A DNA stretch of 64,000 bases from Tenebrio molitor (Eukaryota > Arthropoda > Insecta > Coleoptera > Tenebrionidae), in assembly GCF_963966145.1 (NCBI RefSeq), contig NC_091049.1, positions 4,526,001 through 4,590,000 on the forward strand, read 5' to 3'. Shown here piece after piece: positions 22,063-31,945 of this stretch (its first letter is position 1; each line of letters opens with the position of its first letter). Under the pieces are notes generated by a model. That model saw nothing but the letters and a program-made list of their open reading frames with translations. It was not told the origin of the DNA and searched no databases. The position numbers were made by a program, and so were the translations under genes.

Positions 22063-23732
22063 GAAAAAACTACTGAAAAATGCTTTATTTTGCCCTACGG
22101 GCTTTCAGATTCCTGATTACAAAACATAAAAAATAACAATTTATTGTTCTCCCTCACTCCTCTCGCTCTCTATTCTTTCTCTCCTCTTGCTTATTCTTTC
22201 ATCCATCTCCCTGCCGTCTTCGCTCCCTATTAATCCCCATTCCCTTCTCTTTCTCTCTCTCATTTCGCCGCATGTGTTTGATCTTCTCACTATCCTCGCG
22301 TCACTTCTTGCACCTTCTCTCTCTCTTCTCCTTCCTTCCCATTCCTGTTCTCTCTCTCCTCGTCCCCACCTCTGCAACCCCCTATCATTTTCCTCTCTCA
22401 CACATACTCTTTCTCCTCCCTATTGTACTTCGATTCTCTTATTCTCTCTCTTCTCTCTTACTTTTCTGTGTCTTTGTCCCTCTACCTTTTTATTCACCTT
22501 CTCCTTGTACATTTTCTCGCCGAGTCGTCTTCTTATTCTCTCCTTCTTTTAGCAAATTTTCTTCAGTTTCTCCTGTCTCTTATCCCATCTAAACCAGTCC
22601 CCGTTTATCTGTATTTTCCTGTATCCTATTTTCACCCTTTTTCCTCTATCTCTCTCCTCTCTGGCCAACTCTCTTAACTTCTTTTGTGTTTCCCTTTCTT
22701 CTTTTGTCAAATCGTCATCTATATACATCCTCTCACCTTTTTTTTCCTTTAACTTACTCTTACTTAGCATTATGTTCTTCTTCTGCTCCCAACTTTCTAT
22801 TTTTGCCAGCATCATCTTATCTTTATTTATTTTAAATGCTTCCTTTACATTCACTTTCACTCCTATCTCCCTTTCTAACCATTCTTCCACCCCCTTCTCT
22901 ATATTTCCACTTATTGCTCCTATTCCAGTTATTATAACATTATTCTTCCTCTCCTTCTTTTCTCTTTGTTCCATCTTTTCCTCTATCATTTCCATCCTTT
23001 TCATCCAATCTGCCTTCTCCAACTGCTCTTTTTCGTCTCTTCCTCTCCTCTCCTCTCTCACTGTCGCTAATTCTTTCCTTAGCTCCCCATTCTCCTCTCT
23101 CACTGCCGCTAATTCCTTTCTTAGTGTTTTCATCTCCTCTCTCATCTCTCTTATCATGGTAGTTTTCATTTCCTTATCCATTTCCTTGCTTTGATTTTCT
23201 TCTTCGCTTCTATTTGGTGATCTTCTCGTTCTGGAACTATTTCTGAGTGGGTTCTTGCCTTCTTTCAACGTTCTACCCTCTTCTCTTTCTCTCTTGCTGC
23301 TTTCTTTCCTTACTTCTGACGATTTCAGCATGTCCTCTCTTTCTTGCTCTCCCTCTTTCTCTCTCGCTGCCGCTAATTCCTTTCTTCGTGCTCTGCTCTC
23401 CTCTATTATTCCCGCCATATCCTCTTCTATCTCTCTGAGCACTGTTTTTATTTTCTTCTCTATTTCTTTGCTTCGATTTCTTTCTTCGCCTCTACTTGGG
23501 GATCTTTCGGTTCTGGAACTCTTTCTGAATGGGTTCAGGCCTTCTTCCGACATCCTACCCTCTTCTCTTTCTCTCTTGCTGCTTTCTTTCCTTGCTTTCG
23601 GCGATTTCGGCATGCCCTCTCTTTCTTGCCCGCTGTCTTCTGCTTATCACCTCTCACTCACTCGTCGTTGTTTACGTTTATTATCTCTGCACTTTTTCCA
23701 CGTCTGCTCGCTATCGCTGCCAAACCAGGAAT
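22063..23732 (-). mobile_element. ORF1-only non-LTR retrotransposon (half-LINE), 1670 bp
   Basis: Minus-strand insertion bounded by an 18-bp target-site duplication. From its 5' end: a leader of about 120 nt, an intact ORF1 (23613-22549), a short piece of the ORF1-ORF2 junction, then a jump to the ORF2 C-terminus (remnant HTCGEMRERKRREWGL type, 22401-22141) and the 3' UTR with the stem-loop GCCCGTAGGGC. Endonuclease and reverse transcriptase are missing, so it must have been mobilised in trans if it moved in this form. The layout resembles mammalian HAL1 elements, which are L1 derivatives with only ORF1. Confidence 0.8.
22549..23613 (-). CDS. Intact LINE ORF1-type RNA-binding protein, 354 aa
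   Basis: Open from ATG to TGA without defects. The N-terminal 200 residues are very rich in E, R, K and S with heptad-like coiled-coil character (two internally similar RKESSKREREEGR blocks at about 8-20 and 100-112, so part of the N-terminus is duplicated). Next is the block NNVIITGIGAISG at about 217-230, reminiscent of the RNA-recognition fold of LINE ORF1 proteins, then INKDKMMLAKIESWEQK, and the conserved tail YIDDDLTKEERETQKKL. In the family, ORF1p coats element RNA. The exact LINE clade is uncertain. Confidence 0.75.
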   Translation of the reverse strand: MPKSPKARKESSKREREEGRMSEEGLNPFRKSSRTERSPSRGEERNRSKEIEKKIKTVLREIEEDMAGIIEESRARRKELAAAREKEGEQEREDMLKSSEVRKESSKREREEGRTLKEGKNPLRNSSRTRRSPNRSEEENQSKEMDKEMKTTMIREMREEMKTLRKELAAVREENGELRKELATVREERRGRDEKEQLEKADWMKRMEMIEEKMEQREKKERKNNVIITGIGAISGNIEKGVEEWLEREIGVKVNVKEAFKINKDKMMLAKIESWEQKKNIMLSKSKLKEKKGERMYIDDDLTKEERETQKKLRELAREERDRGKRVKIGYRKIQINGDWFRWDKRQEKLKKIC

Positions 23733-23750
23733 CATAAACTTTTCTATCCT
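23733..23750. repeat. Target-site duplication, right copy
   Basis: Second exact copy of the 18-mer at 22045-22062, bordering the 5' end of the minus-strand LINE insertion. Confidence 0.9.
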
Positions 23751-23931
23751 CTTTGATCTGCTGCTTGCTCTTTCCTTCACCTCTCCAACCAGTTATCACT
23801 ATGTTATTTTTTCTTCTTCTCCTTTGTTCATTTTCCATTTTTCTTTCCAGTCGTGCTACTCTCTCAGACATGCTGTTTTTCTCTGCTTCCCATTTCTTTT
23901 CTTTATTCTTAAATGAATGAATCACAAAGAC
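23751..23931 (-). pseudogene. LINE fragment, module 1 part B
   Basis: Continuation of the interrupted LINE: NNIVITGWRGEGKSKQQIKED and the upstream coiled-coil (ERVARLERKMENEQRR) on the minus strand, joined to mariner sequence at GTTCACAACCAAG. Confidence 0.7.
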
Positions 23932-24540
23932 GTTCACAACCAAGTGGACTTATCATCATGCAGCATATGTCAGAAAATTGCTAAGAAATACCTGATATGG
24001 TACCCTATAAAATGCAGATGTTGCCAAAACTTCGGCCACCAAATTATCCAAAGAGAATGATTTATTGTCACCGTTTCGATCAGACAATCAACAACAATCT
24101 TCTGGATTTATCATTCTTTAGCGACGAAGCTTGGTTGCATCTCTCAGAATATGTGAATAGACAAAATATTCGGAGACTGCAGAAAATGCCCAGTTTTTCA
24201 AGAATCAACTTCAAAAAAATTGGATTGTGAATCGCCATTTTCGCGGAGAGTTTAACCGGACCCATTTGCTTTGAAAAGTCTATCACGACGGTGCAGTGTC
24301 AGAACATTTCGCAAGAATTCGTTAACCAACTTCACCCCGATGAGTTATGTGATGGTTATTTCCAGCAGGATGGGGCAACGGCTCACAAAGCTCGGATGAC
24401 GTTAACTTACCCAAAAGAATTTTCTAAATTTGATTAGTTCCGACGTGGACCACATTGTCCATCATCTCGATCACCTGATTTGAAACCACCAGATTGTTTC
24501 TTGTCGCCAACTTTGAAAAGCACAATTTTCAAACAACCAA
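23932..24540 (+). pseudogene. Mariner transposase fragment, module 2
   Basis: Same boundaries as module 1. Plus-strand open part 23997-24230 gives PKRMIYCHRFDQTINNN and then FFSDEAWLHLSEYVNRQN. The later QQDGATAHKA region is present but frameshifted. Confidence 0.75.
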
Positions 24541-25307
24541 TGTCTCTACCAGACCCACTATCTCAAATTGTGTTACAGAGTCCCAAAAATCTTCTTTTTT
24601 TTCCTTAAACCCACCACGTTACAGTATAATCCTTCACCTTTGCCGTCTTCGTTATCTTTTTTGCTTGTGCCTTCCCCTTCGTATCTTCCTTCTTGTGTTC
24701 CTCTTTGTGCTTCTTTTCCGATTCCCATTTTCTCTGTCCATCAACCTTTTTCTTTGTCCTTTCTCCGTTTTCTACATCCTCTTCCTCCTCTTACTGAAAA
24801 ATCTCTAGTCTCCCCCTTTATTCATTCAATCTCCACTGTACCCCCTCTATTGTTAATTATTATTTTCCTATATCCCACTTTTACTTCTTTCCCTTCTCTT
24901 TTTCCTTCTTTCGCGATGGTTCTTTGTTTCTTCAGTATTTCTCGTTCTTGTTTTGTAAGGTCGTTGTCTATGAATATCTTCTCTGTTTCCTTCTTTTCTC
25001 TCATTTTTCCTTTTTGTTTCATCGTTTTTTCTTTCCCACTCCACTCTTCTATTTCCATTAGTATTTGTTGTAGCAACTTTTAACTTTAGCTTCCTCTATG
25101 TTTCCTTTTATAAACTTTTCTGTCCTCTTTGATCTGCTGCTTGCTCTTTCCTTCACCTCTCCAACCAGTTATCACTATGTTATTATTTCTTCTTCTCCTC
25201 TCTTCATTTTCTATTTTCCTCTCCAGCCCTGCTACTCTCTCAGACATGCTGTTTTTCCCTTCTTCCCATTTCTTTTCTTTATTTTTAAATGATTGAATCA
25301 CCAAGAG
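24541..25307 (-). pseudogene. LINE fragment, module 2 (uninterrupted)
   Basis: Minus-strand LINE sequence with the EKIFIDNDLTKQEREILKK block (25076-24822) and the coiled-coil/NNNIVITGW block (25334-25086). It lacks the 1670-bp insertion and so serves as the empty-site reference for it. Confidence 0.75.
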
Positions 25308-26068
25308 GTTCACAGCAAGTGGACTTATCATCATGCAGCCATGTCAGAAAATTGCTAAGAAAAATTTGATGTCCTACCCGATGAAATGCAGATGTCGCTA
25401 AAACTTCGGCTGTCAGATTATCAAAAGAGAATGATTTATTGTCACCGTTTCGATCAGACAATCAACAACGATTCTGGATTTATCATTTTTCAGGGACGAA
25501 GCTTGGTTTCATCTCTCAGAATATGTGAATAGACAAAATATTGGGAGTGCAGACAATTCCCAGTTTTTCAAGAATAACCTTTACACCTTCAAAAAAATTG
25601 GACTGTAGGTCGCCTTTTCGCGGAGAGTAATTGGGCCTATTTGCTTTGAAAAGTCTACCACGACAGTGCAGTGTCAGAACATTTTGGAAGAATTCGTTAA
25701 CCAACTTCACCCCGATGAGTTACGTGATAGTTATTTCCAGCAGGATGGAGCAACGGCTCACACAGCTCGGATGACGTTAAATTACCCAAATGATTTTATA
25801 ACTTTGATTAGTTCCCACGTGGACCACATCTGTCCATCTCGATCACCTGATTTGAAGCCACCAGATTATTTCTTGTCGCCGACTTTACAAAGCACAATTT
25901 TCAAACAACCAACGCACAATTTACGAATTAAAACTGGGAATTAGACAAGAATGTGGAATTGCTTCACCGGAAGTTCTCGTCAGAGTATTCGAGAATGTGA
26001 AACGCCGAACTAACTTGCGTATCCACTTCAAAGACCAACGTTTCCAGCAATTATTGTACATTTTATAA
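25308..26068 (+). pseudogene. Mariner transposase fragment, module 3 (reaches the C-terminus)
   Basis: The best-preserved C-terminal half: open 25666-25944 gives NILEEFVNQLHPDEL, YFQQDGATAHTARMTLNYP and CPSRSPDLKPPDYFLS, the second and third catalytic Asp regions of the Tc1/mariner DDE/D fold. A broken frame then continues to TAA at 26066-26068. The N-terminal half is frameshifted. Confidence 0.85.
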
Positions 26069-27074
26069 AAATTGTGTTAGTCTAAATCGTTATAAATAAA
26101 TAATCCTTTTTCGTATTTCTATGAGGTTTGAAATTCAAAAACAAATCGTGGACCTAATCTAACTTCTTAAATAAATAAACGTTATTGTGATGTAACATAG
26201 TTACGCCTTGTTTTGTCTGACTTTGTCTTGTCAGAAAAAGTCACAGCAAGCTAGACGTAAAATTTAAAAAATCACCCAGTATAATATTCTCACGTAAGTA
26301 AATGCACCATATAACACATTTTTGTCTCTACTAAAACTACATACTTTTTTGAGTGGGCACAGTTCTGGCTGTCCATGCGACAAGATTTATCCAAATTCAT
26401 TTCACCATCAAATCTGTGATGTCTTTAAAAAAATTCTCACAGAACTCACCTTTGGATTTGTAAGTTATGTCTGAACTGACAGAGATTTTTTTCGATTTGA
26501 TCAAAAATTGTACATTATTAAATTGTTAAACCACTGCAGCTTAACTTATCAACTAACAAAAAGTGACGAAGATGGTGTTGACCGATAACAGAAAGCATTC
26601 ACGATAGTGTCATACTTCACAAACGCAAATTTTGAAAGCAGAGAATGAAATTATCGTGCTGAGCTTCGCTCGCAAGAGTTGAGGGACGCTTTGCAAATGT
26701 GTCTATCCTGCAAGATGCTTTTTACAAAGCACTTGCCCACAGTGTAGCTCTATTTGGAGAAACCGACAGCATCGAGCCGAAGAAATTTCCCCATCTAGAT
26801 GTTCCATAATAACTGTCTCAGTCACAGAACCAACAGATGAGGAGATATTTACCAAAAACATATTTCTCATGGTTCTTATCTGCTGTTTTTTTCCGTACGA
26901 TGGATTAATGGGTACTTTTTAGATATTAAATGAAATTATACCCACGGTTATTACAAATGTGTCTTACATCGTAATTGGTTGTGAAGTTTGCAACCTATAA
27001 TGCATATCCTAACTATACTATCCTAAAGATGAAGCAACGACAATACTTGGTTGCCTGAAAATAAGGGGCTTTAA

Positions 27075-29915
27075 GATATGAAATATAATTTAAAGTACAA
27101 AAATGTATCAAACAAATAAATAATAAATTGATACTTCCTTTCTGTAGATATATTTTTTATGAGCTGTACATAGAGGAGACTTGAAATTTTAATTCAAATT
27201 ATTTCAACTTAATATCCGGAATGAGAAGATAAAAACTCAAACACAAACAGCTTTAATTATTCTTTTTTCCTAAATTACGACAATCTCCCTTCTCCGGTCC
27301 CGCTTTAATTTGGAACGTTTCGGTTGAAATCTTCTTAAATTTTGAATTCCACCGTAATCAAGCAATTCGCAGGTACGTCGTCACCACCTTCGCTTTCGCT
27401 ACGCCGCCGCCATAACACCCGACCCCGTCGCCGGCAATAAGACGAATAAACGCGAAACAATAAGCCTCGGGTGTCGGAATATGACGCGCCCCGTAACGTC
27501 AAAGTTTAATGGAGCGAGTCGCATTACCGCGAAACAAATTACAGCCCCCCGAAAATAAATCACCCGATAAAAAAATAATCGTCAATAAATAGCGTCGTAA
27601 TATCGGGGGGAAAATGAAAAATCAATCGGGCGGAACGAAAGGTCTGCTCGATGAAAATTATAATTAGAAGATTGAATTTCGATTCGGAGACGGATCGTGC
27701 AAAGTGAAACCGGTGATCGAAAATGCTAAATCGCTACCTTATTGTAGTCGTTTAAAAGGGAAGTCGGAGCATAAAGGCCGTTCGGTACGCGGAACGCACC
27801 TGCCGCATTACCATATATCTTCGATAATCCGATCGGCGATATCCGTCAAAATGGGCAATTCCGTTGAAATAATGCTCCATTATTGACTCGGGTCGTAACT
27901 GTATGCCACACAACAGGAATAAAACCACGAGTGCTCGGAATATTTTTGACATGACAGGTTGCTCGGCAACAGCTAGTTGACTTGTCAGGTTTAGCTTAAT
28001 GAGACAGCAGCGGCTGCGCTGAAAATAGAATTTGATCGGTTCAAGCTTCAACTTTTGTAACGATGAATATTTAAAAATATCCAGTCTTGTCAGACTGGAT
28101 ATTCCGATACTGAGAGTTAAATCGCAACTTGCGACCTACTCTTGAAGGTTAGACTAAACCGCCTTGAGCATTCCCAGTTTTATCACGGCCTTTCGTGTTT
28201 CTCACGGAGCTAGGAAAACTTACAAATATAAGAAACATGTCCATTGGGATAAAGTGGGGGAATTCCGATCACCGATTTGTATCCATAACCAGACAAGAAT
28301 CATTTAGAAAAGAACCGTTCTACATTTTTCCTCTTTAGTCTTTTGCATTTAGCCTAGTCTTAAGTTCTCCTTTCTTTCGAGATGTTCCTACCAAAATCAT
28401 CTACATCAGTCAGCTAACGCTACGTCATGATTCTGTTTCTTTCATATTGTTTTCTATCCCGTTTTTTGTTACTCGCTACTGTTTTCATCTTAGCAACCTC
28501 GTTCCCAAATCCTTTCCTCTTCTGCTTCTCCTTCTATCATATTTCTCCTATTTCTTCCAGACTCTTCCCGGACCATCATCCAAAGTAATTTCAAACGACA
28601 ATTGTGGATGATTTCCGGTCAAGCAACAATCCCGTCGCGGTTTTGCCGTTTGATCGAACGTCCAAAAGCGCGAATTCTCCATCGGTAACAACTTCCCCTT
28701 TCACCTCCTGAATAATTCTCCATGGCCAAGCTTTGATCTGTCGTCAAAGACCCCGACGCTGAAAGCATTTCGTATTTAATTTTCCCTTTTAATCTATTTT
28801 TGTTATTCTTATATCCTGGCCCGGATGGCTAATAGAATTAAAGCGCTCCCTCCACCTTGCTCCGGTTACAAATGTCCCAGCCATGCGACGAAATATCGCT
28901 TTCTGTTCTCCTCTCTTCTGCATATTTCACATTAGGACTCCTCCACAATAAAAAACGCATAAATCACCGGCGCGCACGCATGAATTTTATGGCGAAATAA
29001 TTGGACACCCCCGGGGGCGATTTGTCTGATGCGCCCCGCGAAGCTATCATCCCCCGAGGAGTATTTTATTTTTCCGCACCTCATAATCGGGAATCGCTGG
29101 CAAAGTTTAATTGGCCACTTGAAGGTCCGCCAAAAAAACTACCACCCCTTATCAAAACCAGCCGCCCGTTAATCATACCGTATCGAGGGGCTCCTCCAAG
29201 TTGTTTCGTGTGGTTAATGTCGTCGTAAATTTTTAGATAGAGTGTGTTGATGGGCGATCCGCCCGTTTAAACGTCCATTACTGATACAAGGTGCGATTTA
29301 TGGTTGTCGCCCAACTGGGGGCCCAGAGCGTGGCGCGATCGGTCTGTCGCCAATCAAAAGCGGAGCCAACGAGCCGCGAAATACATTACACCGTGTCCCA
29401 TCCAGAAGCAAACACGACCGATAACACGACATCAACCCCGTCAAGTCTCGTTTGATGCGAGGGTGCGCCCTCCCCGTAATCCGCAATTTAATATTTTCCC
29501 ATGCATAATTCACCCCTTGTAATTTGCATGGATGATGGGGGGTAACGTGGCGCGAAATTAGCTGTTTTACAAGTTCTCGGTGCATCTTGCTGTACCGAAA
29601 AAAGCGACAGGGGTAATGATATGTGCACGAGCCCCGCCCCTTTCTACCTTCTTGAAATATTGAAAACAGTTGGGCGGAAAATTGACTCGAGTACGGTCCT
29701 GTCCTGGTAATGGGTGTCCGAGTAATATTTCAAAAAGAAACGACTCTCTCGGCTCCCGGCGAAAAAATAATCGCTTTTTCAGGGGGCGGGGGTGGTTGGA
29801 ACGGTGCCATCGAGTGTGGACCTACGCTTTTCGTTGAGTTGTGGACGTAGATCGAGTCTTGGGGGGGAGATTTATGGGGTGGACTCGGAAATGCACGGCG
29901 GGTTTGGAAAAGTGA
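27075..29915. other. Intronic sequence, no supported gene
   Basis: No domain-bearing ORF. It contains a perfect hairpin at 28076-28103 and a minus-strand 66-codon frame (27952-27752) beginning with a signal-peptide-like MSKIFRALVVLFLLCG; this frame is discussed as a finding but is not strong enough to call a gene. Confidence 0.45.
28076..28103. repeat. Perfect 12-bp hairpin with TGTC loop
   Basis: AATATCCAGTCT, loop TGTC, then the exact complement. No neighbouring element explains it. Confidence 0.7.
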
Positions 29916-31945
29916 CGGGAGAGTCGTTGATTAAGCCGCACATACTTCTTGTTCCTCTCGGCCATTACATATTAAATAGCGTAAGATGTCCCGAGAGAGG
30001 AAAGTGGAGTCGCGAATTACACCGTACGTAGATTATCAAGTGAATATATAATCAGCTGAGGAAAATGAACGTCAAGTCGATGATTAATGCAAGCGATTCA
30101 TGTTTACTGGACTGTTCTCTACACTTAGTTGAATTATTTCGTTTTTTTACCCAAAATGTCATTTCTGTCATTCTTTCGAAATCTTAAATCTGAGTCGTTG
30201 CTAGAACGATACTGTTGACAATTTTAAATTAGATTGAAAACTAATTTTCGTCTAGGTTACGCATGACACTTGACATTTTCGACATGCATGTCGTTGATTA
30301 AAATATCCTGTGGGAAATAAAATCAAGTCTTTGATTAAAGCTACAAGCTACAATTTAACACAAACTTGCTGTCCGTCTGAGCTCTTGCATATTAAACAGT
30401 GTGAAATGTCGCAAGAGATGAAAGTCGAGTCGTGAATTACACCGTACGTAGATTAGCAAGTTGGCTCTCAAATGAATATATTTTCTGCTGAGGAGAATGA
30501 ACGTCAAGTCGGTGATTAATGCGGATGATTCATATTTGCCGGACTATTCGGTACACTTAGTCGAATTAGTTCGTTTTGTTCCTCAAGACTTCCATTAGTT
30601 ATTCGTGTGACGTGAACTCATAAATTGCACTGAAAGATTAAACTGGAGTCGCTGATAGTACGATACAGTTTATTTTTTAAATTGGATTTGAAACTAGTTT
30701 CTCGTCTAGTTTAGTTATATTTTCGACATTGGTACATCGCAAGATCTATGATAAACAATTCGTTGTTGTGAAAATTAAAAATGAAGTCTTTGATAGAGCC
30801 ATATTGCAGTTTTAACAATGTTCTCATATTTTTCATTTGACACCATCCAAAATAATGAAACTGATGTCGTCGATAGAACTACATTGTCTGGAAATTTTTA
30901 AATTAGTTTTATGTCAGTTTCCCTCCTTCTCGTCTCTGAAGTTTTATATTTTCCGCACACTACCAGGCCATCTCCGCAGGGAAATGATGATTGAGTCGCT
31001 GATTAAACCACACACTCGTCGTTCCAACCTATTAAGTATTAAACGTGTCACAAGGAATAAAAATGAAGTTGTGAATTACTCCCTAAGTGGATCATCGATG
31101 CGAATCTGAATTTATGCTGTGGAAAATGAACATCGAGTCTGCGATTAATCCAGACGATTCACATTTGTCAGGCTGTTGTCTCCATTAAGTTGAATTAGTT
31201 TGTTTTTTCCCTCAAAATCTCGTATCGTTCATGACGGTCGTAAATTTCATTGAAAGATTAAACCGGAGTCGTTGATAGAACCATACTATTGAAAGTTTTA
31301 AATTAGATTTAAGACTAATTTGTCGTCCAGTGAAGCTTTATATTTTTGACATCGAACTAGAAAATGGAAGTTTATGTTGCCAGATAAAAATCGAGTCTTT
31401 GATTAACGCACAATCGTGATTTGCTTTGAAAATTGCCGTGGGAGTCGTAAATTAAAATGTTTTCTCATTGAATTCAGCAAACAAATTTCTTTGAAAATCA
31501 AAAACAAAGTCTTTGATTAAAACATACTGCCAAGCTACATTTTGAACAAGCAAAGTAGTACGCCATTCTCGTATTTTTTTCACCCGGCCTTAAAAAATGA
31601 AATTGACGTCGTTGATAGAACCACATTGTGCGGAAAATTTTAAATTATTTTTATACCGGATTTCCTTTTTGTCGTTTCTGGAGTTTTATATTTTCCGCAC
31701 ACTTCAACACTATCTGCCTTGCGAAACGATAATCAAGTCGTTGATTAAACCGCACTCCATAAATATCTGAATCCTCCTTCTTGTCTTAAAACTTTACAAA
31801 ACATACACGACGCAGAATGCTGAATGAGTCACAAAAAATGAACGTATGGTGTAGATTAAACTGTCCGCCAACATTATGTTCTCTCGACATCGACACTCCA
31901 CAAAGTGAAAACGAAAGTGCAGTCTCTGATTAGATCGCACCGTTC
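29916..31945. repeat. Diverged higher-order tandem array with GTCGTTGATTAAA core
   Basis: About 22 imperfect copies of a core close to GTCGTTGATTAAA, often preceded by AAATGAA and followed by CCGCAC or ACCATAC. Cores start near 29923, 30009, 30077, 30194, 30290, 30327, 30429, 30508, 30648, 30786, 30866, 30995, 31068, 31137, 31268, 31395, 31444, 31509, 31608, 31738, 31849 and 31922. Distinct variants recur in the same order (for example GAATTACACCGTACGTAG at 30013 and 30433; TGATTAATGC at 30081 and 30512), giving higher-order periods of about 420, 640 and 742 bp. No ORF runs through it. Confidence 0.75.

Larger units (their letters stand above)
20515..27074 (+). mobile_element. Composite mariner/LINE element, right (plus-oriented) copy with an extra module
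   Basis: Inverted relative of 13288-16840. Plus-strand order: inner end with TIR-like block (20690-20785), mariner fragment (20909-21477), LINE fragment (21478-22062 and 23751-23931, minus, interrupted by another LINE), mariner fragment (23932-24540), LINE fragment (24541-25307, minus), mariner fragment (25308-26068), outer end with TIR-like block (26690-26770) and shared flank to 27074. It has one more LINE-plus-mariner module than the left copy, consistent with tandem amplification. Confidence 0.75.
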
